A DNA stretch of 64,000 bases from Prinsepia uniflora (GCA_032719365.1 CM064872.1:55232891-55296890); one strand, 5' to 3'; shown: positions 44,575-59,944, counted from the stretch's first letter. Made by a program: numbers and translations. Notes: generated by a model not told the origin, from the letters alone.

Positions 44575-46687
44575 TAGAACCATGTAAAAGAAAAATGACA
44601 ATTTTTCCCCTATATAGTTAAAATGTTGACTTTTTGATTTGAAAACTTTTTGGATGTTTTGTAAGAACCATTATGAAGGTCTCGGACTCTAGATTTTATA
44701 GACAGACAGTATGTTGAAAATGGAATTTGAATAAGTTTCATTTGGGTCTAAACAAAGTAGGGGTATTTTGGAAATTTTGGGCATAAGGGTATTTTGATCA
44801 TTTTGAAATAGAAACCCAGACTATTCTTGAATGTTCTCAATTTTTCCCCCGTAAATTCTCTCACCGACTTAGTATCATATATATTAGTGTGAGTGTGTGT
44901 TGGTAGGCCATTCAGTGGAGGTTGGCTAAAAAGGGAAGAAAAATAAGAAAAAAGGAAGAAACTGTGAAGGATTGAATCGAGAGAACCATGAAAAGGGATG
45001 AGAGCCAGAGGGAAAGTAGGAGAGGAAGAGTAAAGGAAGAGAGAGTACAAAAAATGGGAGATGAGCACCGGGTCAAAAGGAAAACCTCTATAACCCGAGA
45101 AGCTAGGGTTGGCAATGAGTTCGTGTCGTATCCTGAACTCAGTTTTACCCAACCCGAACTTGACCCGTTTAATAATCGTGTCAAGAATGTCCAACCTAAA
45201 TCCGACCTGTTAATGACTCGCGTAACCCGTGTAACCCGTATAACCCATTTAATAAACAGGTCGTACTCAAAACCCAATTAACCTATGACCCGTTTGACCC
45301 GTTTAACCTATTTAACATGTTTAACCTATTTAAATTATAAGATTTAATAAGTATTTAGGTAGGTAAATGGGTAAATATATGAGTTACTAATGACACGTTT
45401 ATTAAATGGGTCAATATATAAGTCAATATACGGGTTAACTTGTTAACTTGAAATCTACCCATTTATTAAATGGGTTAACAAGTCATTATACGGGTTAACA
45501 GGTTGACCCAAAACCCACCTGTTTATTAAACGGGTCATAATGGGTTGACCCGAAAATGACCCGAAATTTTAATCGTGCGGGTTTTGAGTCGTGTCAAAAA
45601 TTGCCACCTTTACGAGAAGCTCAAATTATGACCATGGTTCTTCACCATATTTCGAGACTTCCTAACTTGAAATTATGGACTCTAGCATAATGCGTGAGTT
45701 CTTACGGTCCTTATGAGTTAGAAAGGTTGAAAATTGGACATGTGACATGCTAGGAAAGTGTGTGCGAGGGTTGGCCAAAATCTCCAAGTCGGGTTTTGAT
45801 TGTGAGGTAAGTCTTTTACCCATTTTGAGCCTGTAGATCCCTTTTGGGGATTTAGTAGACAAACGCAGTGTGTTAAAACATGAAAAATGATCGAGAAACA
45901 TGTGAATTATGGCCGGGTTGGAATCGCATGTCGGTGATCCACGTTGTAGGAACCAGGTCGACCCGGTTCCAAGGTTGAAGAAGACTAAGACTAAAGGGTC
46001 AGACCCACGCGCATAGGGCCTTACCAACGCGTGAGAGCGCGTGTGGTGGATGTTCCCCATCCGACCATCATGACTTTTGTCCTATATAATTTTATGAACA
46101 TAATGGTATAAATTTCGGTTTAATTGGACTTCAAATTGGGACAGTTTGATTGCTCAAAAGTGTTGTGTTGTTTAATATTCTAAAAACTAAATCATGAAAA
46201 TTACGGAATATGAGTATGAGGTTTTTTGTGGTCTATAATGAGATATAATGATGAGTTGTGAAAAACTAGAAAATATGAGAAAGGGTTTGCATTGAGGTTT
46301 ATGGTTGAAAGGATTGATGTGTGCACTTATAATTGAGTTTTAATGGGTATGACTAAGGTGGTAACCATTCAGGACAAATTGATGTTGATGACTTATGTGA
46401 ACTAAAAGTTACGGGGTTCGTGGCTATGTAGGAAATATGTTTTAAATTGACTTTTGTTTACTTAAAGTTGATACCGCATAATTATATGCCATTATGCTTT
46501 AAATTGGAGAATACTAAATAACATAAGGAAGATAGGAATAGTAGTGAATTTTAAATTGGTATTTTTTTTTTAATAGTTTTGTTATACAATTGACATTATA
46601 AATTGCGATGACTATAATAAGGAAAATTTGGTAGAACTAGTTAACTCCGCTACTTGTCGAGGTAAGTGGGCTGGATATGGGCAGTAT
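44575..46687 (+). mobile_element. LTR H, plus orientation, cut by element D
   Basis: It starts TGTAACGACCTAGAACC, the same LTR-start type as A, with later text resembling the D family (GGATGTTTTGTAAGAACC, AAGGTCTCGGACTC). A hAT MITE sits inside. It stops at 46687, where a minus-oriented D LTR begins TGACAGGACC. Noncoding except for short frames. Confidence 0.65.
45104..45612. mobile_element. hAT-type MITE, perfect 8-bp TSD
   Basis: 509 bp. The left end TAGGGTTGGCAATGAGTTC and the right end read inward TAAAGGTGGCAATTTTTGAC form imperfect terminal inverted repeats around the hAT hallmark GGCAAT. The target duplication CGAGAAGC is exact at 45096-45103 and 45613-45620. Inside are many subterminal ACCCGTTTAA-like words in both orientations, typical of transposase-binding repeats. 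No transposase, so it would be moved by an autonomous hAT. Confidence 0.93.
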
Positions 46688-48843
<2,156 letters not shown>

Positions 48844-50389
48844 TGATACGCTAAAACTAAGCATTAAAGTAAACACAAAGTCACACTCAACACTTAATGA
48901 AAACATATGCAAATTAAAACCTTTTTTTTGTAGATTGTAGTATTGATAAGTAGGGATAATTCTTAACCGGGGATTGAAGGTACCTAAGCATGATGATTGT
49001 TTGAATAATTAATTAGGGGGGTAAGTTGATTATTTCTATTATCCTACGTGATTAACTAATCTAAACTAATCTAATACATTATTTACATGATCAACTCATC
49101 TTTAACCTAACTCATTCATGAATGTATTAACTTCAACCTATGAAATCCTATAGTCTTAATCTTATGATTTACTTGCATATTCTCTTAAGTACGTGCCCGG
49201 GGCTCCCGATGACACTTTCAATGACCTAGACTCGGGGCTCCCTATATCTAGTCAAACATTAAGCGCGAATACACAAACATAACAAAAACTAAAATCATAG
49301 AACACATAGAATATTGAAGCAATACAAATCATAAAACCAAGAATATTGTTAGAAATCAATTCATATAGTCAATATTCAAGCATAAGAAATAACTACAAGT
49401 TAAAGAGGTCGTGTTACACTTTTTCTCTTCGGGGCTCCCTATGGGTAGAAATGATTGGGCACTCTTTGGTGAGATAAGCGAGGGTTCCTCAACTTAGCCA
49501 CAAATGAAGGTGTAGAAGGTGAAGTATGGTGTAATTATTCTTACACTTGAAATCTTGAATATAATGAAAGGGGAAAATTGGTTGAGCAGAGTTTTGGTAC
49601 AAAGAATGAGCGACTCTTTACAAATGACCTATGCCTCTCTATTTATAGAAAAAAATTAATCCTCAATTAAATATGAGTTTACAATTTAAATTCTAAAAGG
49701 AAAAGGATTAAACTAATTAAATTAAAGTCTTAAAGGAATAAGGTTCTCTAAATTCTAATTAAAAAGGTAGTATAAATCCTAATAACAAAAAGGTTTCCTT
49801 GAAACAAAGGAAAACAAATCCAATCTTGATTTGGACAAATTTTCCACTAGAAAGAAGGAAAAAGGTGCTGGAATTTGAACAGGAAACGACTCAGTGGAAT
49901 GTTGCTGAAACTTGGAAGGATTTAAGGTAGGCGCGCGTTGAAAAATGGGAGCATTTCGACGGTCAACGACCTAGTCAACGTGACAAATAAGATTGGAAGA
50001 CTGTTCGGTAGGCGGCGGCTGAAGTCACCTATCATGGTTTAGGAAATGTGCACCGAGAAGAAATTACAGTCTTCGGTACACGTGCGCCGAAAAAGGCTTA
50101 AGTGATTCAGGATGCGCGCGCCAAAGTGTGTTTTGTGTTGTCTTTGTGGATTTGGTAAGCCCCTACCGAATCCCTTCAATCTTTTTGGTGACCTCCTTTC
50201 ATTTGATCATAACTTCTTCAATATAACTCTGATTAAGGTGATTTTTTCGCCTAAATTCTCGTAGTTCCGAGATCTATCTAATTCTGCACATTTCTCACAA
50301 AACAGACAACTTTCTCCTATTTTTCGGTATTTAAACATTAAAAGATAAGCAAAAAGGGTATAAAATGATGCTTAATTCAAGGCTTGTTA
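48844..50389 (-). repeat. Element E left (3') LTR
   Basis: Nearly collinear with 53736-55268. It ends GGCTTGTTA instead of TTATCA, a terminal mutation. It contains AT-rich text, CGGGGCTCCC words and a GC-richer 3' segment with GCGCGC motifs near 49929 and 50113. Confidence 0.88.
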
Positions 50390-53300
50390 AATACCCCCAC
50401 ACTTAGACTTTACTAGTCCCTAACAAATATCAAAACAAACTAAGGCTTTGAAAACTCTTTTTTTTTTCTTTTTCTTTTTTCTTAAGAACAAAAACTACTA
50501 AGCTCTTAACCATTTGTCTCAAATTGTATTGATATATAAATATGGCATCAAAGATTTAAACTATGAAGTTATATGGAATATGGAATTCAAAAGTTAATAC
50601 ATCATAACAAAATGCCTTGAAAAGTAAGACAATGAGTAAACTTGGTGAAATGTATCTCAACATGAATAAAACAAGTATGAATCAACTCACAAGGGATATG
50701 CACTCAAGATTTCCACTCAATGTGTATAGGGTTTGTGTTTGCACTTAAGGTACGTGAGAAAGATTCTCACATAATAGAAATTAAGTTACTTCATAAACAG
50801 TTCAAACATAGACCATAAGATAGTGAACATACTTGCACAAATGGACCAAAACCATAAGCTTACTCAAGTGATAGACTAAACCAATCAAAATTTACTCATC
50901 TCAAGAATCATAAGGTCTTAATTTAAGGTTGTAATGAGGCTAGGTGTAGAGGCATGGATTTTTAGGATATTGGTGTTAAATTTTGTTCCAGGACTCACCA
51001 AAGACTCCATCACATAGCCATAAGTGTTTTCCCATCATAATAGGTCAAGTATCAACTTGTTGGGCCTTAATCTTCATTCTCAACATCTTTTGAACTTACA
51101 ATTAGGGTAAGGGTCCGAAATTCTTCATGTAAGCCCTCAAACTTCATTGTTCCAAACCACAAGCATAGGGTACTTAGCTCAAAACTTAACTTTAGTATCT
51201 CATATAACTTTTGTTCTTGATTGTATTTTCTTTTCATCATTGTTTTTGTTTTGTTTTTTTCTTTCTTTTGAGAGGTAATGCAATGAATAACAACATAGTT
51301 TGAGTAAGTCATTCCCTACACTTACATATAAGTCTTCATTCATCAAATCACTTACTTGTATCTCACGCCATTTTTAAATCTTTAACCAAGTCTAAGGAAC
51401 AAAGGTAAAGGATGTCTTATACTAGGCTTACGTGAATAGATATTTGGGGTGATAAAAGAAAGGCTTAATGTAGGCTCAAAGTGAGTAAACTAGGGGGATC
51501 ACACTTGTGTGATCAAATAGGGCTCGAATATTTGGATAAGTGGTGCTAACCCTATTGCCTTAATCAAGTCCAAGCTCAGAGAGTTTATTGACTAAAAAGA
51601 TTTGAAAATCACATGGAATAAGTTCTAGTACTCTAGAGTTCATTAAAAGCTATGACAAGCAATTATGAGGTATATGCATATCAATTTAAACAAAAAACTC
51701 CTATGAATTACTCAACAAAGATATCTATGGTTCTAAAGCTCACATAGGGTTTATATGTCATACAAATCTTAACATGTTCGCTCTGTATCAGTTTAACATG
51801 CATCATCTACTACAAGTCATAAACATTTAATCATAAAACATTAACAAATGAATTCAAGTTATAATGATCATATTTTAGCCATGTTTTCTTCATTTATCCG
51901 TCATTCTTATCATCGACAGGTTAAAAGGCATCCTAAGACTCATTCAAAACACTAAATTTAACAAAAGGACTCAAGACTAAAGACTAAAATACACGATTTT
52001 TTGGGTTTTTGTTGTTTTTTGAATTTTTTCTTTGATTTTTGAAATAAGATTATTATTTTTTATATTTTTTGTTTTGTTCAAAATAAGACTCAACAAAGTT
52101 GTAAACCCTTCCCCCACACTTAAATCTGACATTGTCCGCAATGTATGAAAGTGAAAGTATAGAATCTAACTAAGGAGGAATGATACACGAAAAGAAAGTA
52201 ATAAAGACATAAAGTAACTAAAGTAAAGAGAGTGAAGGGTTTAAGAAAGAAAATCTCCGTTTGATGGCTTCTTCACTTCTCCGTCATTGGGTTGCCTCCC
52301 AAGAAGCACTTGAGTTTAACGCCATTAGCCTAGACGAAGTGCTTCAAGCAACTCATACGATGTGAGGTCTATAAACTCTTTCAAACTCCACAACCAGCTC
52401 ACCAATTGCCTCTAGGGAAGGCGTCAATCCATCATGAATATGAGGGTCAAGTTTATGCGCTATCTCCTTTATAAGGGCGTCCCCTAAGTCTAGTTCATGG
52501 ACCTTAGATTAAGTGAATCACATATAGAGTGTTCCTTTAAGAGAGTAAGGTGAGAATATGTACATAAAAAGAAGATGGGATATAGAACAAAGAATATACA
52601 AAAAAAAAATAGAATTGTATGTACAAAGAACGGGATATATACAAGTGAGAAGCAAAGAAGTATAAGTAGTTTAAGAGTATGCAAGGTAGAGTCACGAAAA
52701 TGGCATGCAAAGGTACAAGTTCCAAAAACGTCCAAAATGGATGCAACACATAAGGATCTACGTGAAGAATAGTGTGAATGCATAAGAGGGAAATCGTTAG
52801 AACCTGCATAAGACATAAGAGTTATTTGACAGTGCATGAAAAGAATGGTCTGCACCTTTGATCTCACTTCCCAAGATTCACTTAGTCATAAGGGGCTTGG
52901 TGATGAAATCCAAGCATCATGAAACCGTAGGGAGGGTATGCAATCTACCAATGCAATAGATAAAGTCTTAGAGTGACATGAATAACTTTCTTACTTTGCT
53001 TCTCATAGTACTTTCCTGGGCTTACGGCCTGAGCGTACTGATAAACATATTTTAATCCCCTCCACCATTCAAAGTTAATCATGGTCCCTCCACCATTCAA
53101 CGTTAATCATGGTCAGTTGGGATAGATGTAACACGAGAAGCAGGGACTAATTTTGAGAACACCCTGAGGCTAACCTGGCCAGGATATGTACTCCATTGGA
53201 GTCTTCTTTCTTAGTGCCCCACTTATCACCAATCATAACCCTCCTAGACACCATAACCAACTTATGGAAGTTTTCAAAATAGAGCTTTACCAAACCCAAG

Positions 53301-53735
53301 TGTTTACAACCTCCGCCCCAACCTCATGTCCATAGATTCGAGTCTATAGTGTGTGATGATGAAATCCACCCATCATGAAGGGCTGAGAAGAAAGTAACCA
53401 AACGGGGTGCTACTTGTTCCCAAAAGTAAGATTTTGAAGAAAAGGGTTTTGGAATTCATGCAACTCTAAAAAATTTAATAGGAAACAATTTTTTAGAATT
53501 TAGAATTTTTTTAGAATTTTTTTTTATTTTCATAAATTTTTTTTTTCTTGAATTTTTTTTTTCGAAATTTTTGTTTTTAAAGATATTTACAATGAAAATG
53601 TTTTTAACAACAAGAATTACAATTTATATACAAGTATGAAAATATGTACGAATATGATATTCACATTATGAACATATTTACATAAACGAAATCATATAAT
53701 AGATTATTTCAATCCCCGGCAACGACGCCAAAAAT
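50390..53735 (-). mobile_element. Element E internal region
   Basis: AT-rich, with no long open frame in either strand. The text TTGGGTTGCCTCCCAAGAAG near 52288 and CCCCCACACTTAA near 52110 (the latter resembles the polypurine complement at 50392) are the only distinctive words. A poly-T/A-rich stretch lies at 53480-53580. No gene recognised. Confidence 0.7.
53711..53730 (-). other. tRNA-Asp primer binding site of element E
   Basis: The minus strand reads TGGCGTCGTTGCCGGGGATT, matching the usual Asp-tRNA site (TGGCGCCGTTGCCGGGGA) with one change, five bases from the LTR end. This assigns the element to an Asp-primed Ty3 lineage. Confidence 0.82.
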
Positions 53736-55268
53736 TGATACGCTAAAACTAAGTATTAAAGTAAACACAAAGTCACACTCAACACTTTGAAAACATATCC
53801 AAATTAAAACCCTTTTTTGTAGATTGTAGCATTAATAAGTAAGGATCGTTGTTGGCCAGGGATTGAGGGTACCTAAGCATGCTTATCGTTTAATTAATTA
53901 ATTAGGGGGTAGTTGATTGTTTATATTATCCTACGTGATTAACTAATCTAAACTAATATAATCTATTATTTACATGGTCAACTCATCTTTAACCTAACTC
54001 ATTCATGATTTTATTGACTTCAACCTACAAAATCCTATAGTCTTAATCTTACGAGTTACTTGCATATTCTCTTAAGTACGAGCTTGGGGCTCCGGACGAC
54101 ACTAACCTAGACACGGGGCTCCCTATATATAGTCAAGCATTAAGCGCGAACACACAAACATTACAAAAACTAGAATCATAGAACACATAGAATATTCAAG
54201 CAATACAAATCATGAAACCAAGAATATTGTTAGAAATCAATTCATATAGTCAATATTCAAGCATAAGAAATAACTACAAGATAAAGAGGTCGTGTTACAC
54301 TTTTTCTCTTCAGGGCTCCCTATGGATACGAAGTGATTAGGTACTCTTTGGTGAGACAAATGAGGGCTCTTCAACTTATTCATGGATGAAGGTGTAGAAG
54401 GTGAAGTATGGTGTAATTATTCTTATACTTGAAATCTTAAATATAATGAAAGGGGAAAATTGGTTGAGCAGAGTTTTGGTACAAAGAATGAGCGACTCTT
54501 TACAAATAACCTAAGTCTCTCTATTTATAGGAGAAAATTAATCCTCAAATAAATAGGAGTTTACAATTTAAATTCTAAAAGGAAAAGGATTAAACTAATT
54601 AAATTAAAATCCTAATGGAATAAGGTTCTCTAAATCCTAATTAAAAAGGTAGTATAAATCCTAATAACAAAAAGGTTTTCTTGAAACAAAGGAACACAAA
54701 TCCAATCTTGATTTGGACAAATTTTCCACTAGAAAGAAGGAAAAAGATGCTGGAACTTGAACACGAAACAGCTCGGTGGAATGCTGTTGGAACTTGGAAG
54801 GATTTTCGGTAGGTGTACGCTGAAAAATAGGGAGCATTTCGGCAGTCAATGGCCTGGTCAACGCCGCAAATAAGGCTGGAAGGCTGTTCGGTAAGCGGCG
54901 GCCGAAGTCGCTTATCATGGTTCAGGAAACGTACGACGAGAAGAAATTACAGTCTTCGGTACACATGTACCAAACAAGGCTTAAAGGATTCAGGAAGCGC
55001 ATGCCGAAGTAGGTTATGGGTTGTCTTTGTGGATTTGATAGGCCCCTACCAAATTCCTTCAATCTTTTCGATGGCTTCCTTTCATTCGATCATAACTTCT
55101 TCAATATAACTCTGATTGAGGTGATTTTTTTCGCCTAAATTCTCGTAATTTTGAGATCTATCCAATTATGCACATTTCTAATAGATGATTTTCTCCTATT
55201 GTTTGGTATTTAAACGTTAAAAGACAAGCATAAAGGGTATAAAATGATACTTAATTCAAGGCTTATCA
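53736..55268 (-). repeat. Element E right (5') LTR
   Basis: Starts TGATACGC and ends GGCTTATCA. It is similar to the left LTR throughout, with dispersed substitutions and small indels, so the insertion is not recent. Confidence 0.88.
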
Positions 55269-55273
55269 CTATA

Positions 55274-55613
55274 CATGCCAAGTCGATGCACACCCCCATA
55301 AGTGATAAGGGGACACTTGCCTATATCATTCATCCCTAAGAAAAATCTCCCAAAGAAATTTCTAAATTGCCCTTATTGACAAATCACCAAAATGCCCTTA
55401 CTCGATTTAACCCCAAAATGATTCTGTCCGAACTCCGTTTTCAGCATACCTCCTGCTGACGTACTCAAGAGGCCGAGGCCCTCGTAACGACCTTTACAAA
55501 ATATCCAAAAACTATTCCGATAAAAAAGTGAATTGTTGACCCTACATGGAAAAAATGATCATTTCGTTTTTGACTTTTTCGATTTTACCCTTGTTGAAGT
55601 CCTGGTCGTTGAA
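55274..55613 (-). mobile_element. Left LTR of element D, remainder
   Basis: Continues D after element E: ACATGCCAAGTCG, TAAGTGATAAGGGGACAC, then GTCGTTGAA at 55613 with a minus polypurine AGGAGGGTAGGT next to it. It is the reverse complement of about 60100-60416. The terminal TTACA is changed to TTGAA. Confidence 0.8.
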
Positions 55614-55917
55614 ACCTACCCTCCTAAAAAAAAGTTTTGCCCTCGAAATTTAAATCCCATATCCTAAGAGAATATCTGAATATTTGGGTTCTAACTCAGT
55701 ACTTGTGATTTCGCAAGATACAATCAATGTGTACTCTAAAACTACCAAAACACGTAAATCACACCCAAAAGTAAATACCCACTTATCACCAAACCTAGTG
55801 TCTCAAGAATCTCTGATCGTCTCATAGCAAACACTCGAGCTTGTGGCCTTGAAGATCGGCCACGTCCTTTGGATCTACTTCCAGTCCCACTGGTTGGGGT
55901 TTGACTTCTTTTTAACG
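55614..55917 (-). pseudogene. Element D internal fragment left of solo LTR G
   Basis: Reverse complement of 61690-61925 in the plus-oriented copy (shared words TGTGATTTACGTGTTTTGG, CCAACCAGTGGG, GATCCAAAGGAC). It lies downstream of gag and so near the gag-protease border, but no active-site motif is readable. Most of pol has been deleted. Confidence 0.7.
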
Positions 55918-56292
55918 TACCATGTTACATCCTGTGTTGAAAATACAAAAGCTAAATTTAGGAAATTATTATTCTACCCCTATTAATTATTTAAGATTTT
56001 TATTGGTCTTGCATTCTGTTAATCAATGGGGTTGGCCCTTGTGAATTTTGTCGTCTCGAGGGCCTAAACCTCTACCCCAAGGGTTACCTAAGTCCAAAAT
56101 GGGTCGTGTTGCTTCTTAGTTGAAGCCCAATTTCTAACAAAAGCCAAAGACACACACTTAGTTATAGACAAGCCCATTCTTGGGAGCCCAAAGTACACCC
56201 AACTCCTCATCGTCTACTTTGAACCCAAGCCTTTTTGGTTGAGGCCCAATATGGTGACCCAAAACTCACACACAATGATGCACCAACTCTGG

Positions 56293-56308
56293 TCTCTCTC
56301 TCTCTCTC

Positions 56309-56337
<29 letters not shown>
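56293..56337. repeat. (CT)n-(GA)n perfect palindrome
   Basis: Sixteen bases of TC repeat meet sixteen of GA repeat with no spacer at 56308/56309, and the GA run continues to about 56337. This forms a 32-bp perfect inverted repeat. Confidence 0.93.
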
Positions 56338-56342
<5 letters not shown>

Positions 56343-57365
56343 GATCGCTTCAGCATCCTCTCCCTTGTACAAACCGTGGACTCCTCCCACATAGAAAACT
56401 AGGGATTCAACCATCCTCCAACGAACTGATATCTAGTGTAAACATCCCTTTCACCTCAGGTGACCACTCGACCACTGTTCTTCTCTCTCTCTCGCCATCA
56501 AAAAATCATTACCCACCCCTTGTGCGAACTTAAAACCCACAAACCAAAAATAGCCTTGAACGGTGGTTAGTATACCTGGTACTCGAGCCTTGACCCAGAC
56601 GACATCACGAGCTTTCTCGAAGCCCTTTAATCATTCAGCTCGTCGGAGAAGCTCAGAAACCACCGTGACTTGATTGCGACTCGAATCTAACCTAAGATGA
56701 ATCACGGCTCGGAACAGGTAAAAATCGTATCCGTTTCGATTGCTGAGTGGTTTTTAGGGGCGTATCGACCTCCTTTGACCTTTTACCGTGTGATTTTGAG
56801 CGAGGAACTATGATGGCGACATCAACCCGACAACTCGCCTAGGATCCGAAAGATACTCGATTGGTGTGAGCATGTTTAAGGTAACCTTTGAACCCAAATT
56901 TTGACTCCAAATAGTTCAACACACTGAGGACTTGTTGTTTGAGCTGATTGCATGTGGTATCCTAGTGGGAGGAACGACGATGTGTGAGAGACCCATTTTA
57001 GACCCCCGAACCTAACTCGAGGATTTCAGACACTAGAGTAGATAATATCAATTCTTGTTATCTGCATTAGGTTGTTGAGGCTATGAGGGTTGTCTTGAGC
57101 TAAGTGCATGGCATTTTTAGCAAGGTTGGACTTAGGACGATGTACAATGTTCTTCGCGGATGTACAACTTTTTGAGGGTTTTGAATTCGATTCGATCTTC
57201 TAGAGGTATAAATTTGAACTCTAGACTAAGTTAGGAAATTGCAGATGAAATCCTAAGTGAAATGGGCTGCTTTCCAATTTTTTGGCCGCTGTGAACAGCG
57301 GCGGGGAAGATGGTCTAGTCGTCTTCTTCGGCGAGATTTTGATGACTGGACATGTCGTCAAAGTT

Positions 57366-57465
57366 GACGGACGTCGTTAGAATTTAACGAAATATGCTAA
57401 CAGTGTTAGCATATTCCATTAGATTCTAATAGTATCAACGTAGAGTCCGTCAGGGAATATTCCCT
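57366..57465. repeat. Nested inverted repeats in LTR G
   Basis: A perfect 12-bp-arm inverted repeat (AATATGCTAACA / TGTTAGCATATT, centre 57403) lies within a longer imperfect one whose outer arms are GACGGAC (57366-57372) and GTCCGTC (57445-57451). Next to it is the 14-bp palindrome AGGGAATATTCCCT (57452-57465). Confidence 0.85.
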
Positions 57466-58933
57466 AGAATATGACACACGAGTGGCATTGTCCGACGCGT
57501 GCGACGCGTGTGACAATGTGCACATGTGTGGGCACTGCAGCAAATGCGCAGGGATGAGCGACGTGTGTGTGGGGGCCTATGGCCTAGCGTGGTAGGTGCA
57601 TTGAGGCGTATGAGCCACTTTTTCGGCCCTCCGCCAGCGCATGGGAATGCTTTGAGATCATTTTAGACTGTTTTAAGTGGTTTTACAGCCCCTAAACAGC
57701 TCGTGGAACTGTTTTTCAACTTCCGATCGCGTATATGCGCTATTTTTCCATTCCCAAAAGCATGTAGTTATTATTTCTAGGACCGAGGACATCCCTAAAC
57801 GTATTAGGGTCCTTGTTAAGTGATTCTAGGCTTTGTTTTGGGCCACCCATAAGTAATACAACTTGCTTATTGGGCTTGTTATTGATTACAACTTTTGTGG
57901 GTGATTTCTTAGGGAAAAATGGACTTGGGAGCCCAAGTGTTGCTCATTTTTTTGGGTGATCCGACTCCCCGACTAGTGTGAGTGGACCCCCTTTCCTAAA
58001 ACTGGTTTTATATCATTCATTACTCGCACATTTTACGATGGTTTTACATTTGATTTCTATTCATAGTCGTATGTTAGTGAGTCACATGTTGCATTGCGTA
58101 TGAGTCCCCAAGGCATTGAAGAGATTAAGATAATGTTAGAACCCACTTAGGAGTCGCTGGTATCTAATACACGTCTGTAGGCCATAGACCAGTCCTCCAC
58201 GTGATCGTTCACCTGCGCTACTCGCTATACTAGTTAAAAAGCGCCAGTCCTGTCCCCGAGCTCTAGGGGACTCGTGGTAATGGTGCAATACACCCAGTCC
58301 TTCACGTGGTCGTGGTACGCGAGCAGGATACCTAGTGTATGTTCCGAGTATGAGACTCGAGGTGACTCAAGAGAAAATTGATGTGGGTTGATATTGTGAC
58401 ATATTTATGGTTTCTGCATGGCTCATCTGTGCATATTAGTTAAATTATTATTTAATGATCCTTATTATTATATCTCACATTATGTGCAAGTATGTTATAA
58501 CTGTTTTGGTTTCATACAATGGTATAATTGTTTTGGTTTCATACAAAAACGAGGGGTTAAAGGTTATTATTGAAAATGGTTTTACACTGAAATAACAACT
58601 GGGTCCACTCACCCTATGTGTTTTAAAGGTACTTCGAGGAGATCGGAGGCTACTCTGACACCCTATCCCAGACACGGAGTGAAGCTGACAATTCAATCGG
58701 GTATTGGCAGGTAAAGCCTTTGTGTATGATCATCAATGAAAGACGTTCATGCTCTAAGTTTCCGCTGATGGGTGAAACGTGATCGGTTTTCACCGGTTAG
58801 GTTTATTCTGGCTCTCCAAAACGCAACTTCTAATTTTAAAATGGCTTCATCATCTAGGCGTCATTGTCCAGATGCTGGCTAGCATGCCCTTCTTGCCATA
58901 AATGTACTTTCCGGATAGGGGTGTGTCATACCA

Positions 58934-59830
58934 GAAGTTTGGCCATATTCTGCTACGTCTTGCCTGTCATACCATCCCCCGGTGGGTTTAGAAAATTCTT
59001 AAGAAAGTGCCCACGCTCTTCACCATCAAAACAACGATTCTAGAAAGTTCTACCCTGTTGTCTATTTGACGATTGCATTAAAGCTCGACCAGATTGAGTG
59101 GGTGACTGTGACCTCGACCTCAAACTTTGGTACCAGCTAATCCAATCTCTTTACTGGCTGAAATTTTGCCACCACAACCAAATGTTCCAACACTAACACT
59201 CTCTACTCTTGGAACTTTCTAACTTGAAGTGTCCATTTATGGATTCTCACGCTTCTAGCCAGAACTCACTCCCTGATATCGCATGGACAATCTTGTCTCT
59301 ACCTGAATATCGACATTTTATAATTCTCTCAATGTGGCATATGTACCAACTGTCAGGATACCCCGGATCTCACCTCGAAGACGCAACCCAAATCTCCTGC
59401 ACTTATCTACCTTGGTTACTACAACTGCCGGGACAAACCAAAATAAACGCAAAAACTTTTGTTCATACTGGGCCACCGTCATACTTCCTTGTTCTAATCG
59501 TAGAAATTCTACCTTTTTAGCATCACGATAAGATCGGGGGAAAACTGATGCAGAAATCAATCTTTAAAGGTTTCCCGTGTCACCTCCTGGGCATCTGAGC
59601 CTGTCATCTGTAGCCTCTACCACCACTAGTATTCATAGTCACTCAACTGAAATGTAGCCTATGCCACCTTGTCCCTTGGTTGACATCAAATAACCTCAAA
59701 AATATTTTCCATGCGAGTGATCCATTCATCTGCTTGCTTTGGGCTCACCTCACTCGAAAAAGTAGTGGCCCCTAAACGCTGGGCTCTCTCCCTATATTTG
59801 TGCCCTCTCTAACTCATTCTACTTCATCTT
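58934..59830 (-). pseudogene. Ty3-like gag relic of element D, minus copy
   Basis: From 59830 downward, frames show SPKQADEWITRMENIFEVI, then KVEFLRLEQGSMTVAQYEQK, then LRGEIRGIL and VGTYATLREL, the retrotransposon gag domain. The zinc knuckle near 59020 reads CFDGEERGH with two ligands lost. Stops and shifts occur. It lies inverted relative to the same gag at 61085-61680. Confidence 0.82.
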
Positions 59831-59944
59831 CCAACCGGGTACATGCATCTCGTCTTGGCGGTATACCTGTTATCCTAACTCCTGAAACAAACACACTGAG
59901 TTCACACCCTGCACCCGCAAGTGTAGTTAATAGACATTAACCTG

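Larger units (their letters stand above)
48844..55268 (-). mobile_element. LTR retrotransposon E, Asp-tRNA primed, no coding domains seen
   Basis: LTRs 48844-50389 and 53736-55268 (about 1.54 kb each) begin TGATACGCTAAAACTAAG; the right one ends GGCTTATCA. The primer site next to the right LTR complements tRNA-Asp, and the polypurine AGTGTGGGGGTATTT lies beside the left LTR, so it is minus-oriented. The internal 3.35 kb shows no gag or pol motif. Flanks TCATA (48839-48843) and CTATA (55269-55273) are a weak target duplication. Asp priming and this polypurine type occur in Tat/Athila-like Ty3 elements, so E may be a non-autonomous member. Confidence 0.82.
55923..58928 (+). mobile_element. Solo LTR G, 3.0 kb, TSD TACCA
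   Basis: Begins TGTTACATCC and ends GGGTGTGTCA, with TACCA directly repeated at 55918-55922 and 58929-58933. The host sequence rejoins as in the uninterrupted plus copy (TTGACGTACCAAAAATTTGG around 61700). Orientation is inferred from the TGTTACATCC...TGTGTCA form usual for Ty3 LTRs. Inside are a CT/GA palindrome (56293-56324), a 25-bp inverted repeat (57391-57415) and GC-rich GACGCGTG repeats (57490-57510). No coding region. Confidence 0.9.

Noticed and set aside
52288..52330. Possible coding exon around GGGTTGCCTCCCAAGAAG
   Set aside because: It looks like a conserved word of plant LTR elements; the frames around it are short and broken, so I treat it as part of element E.
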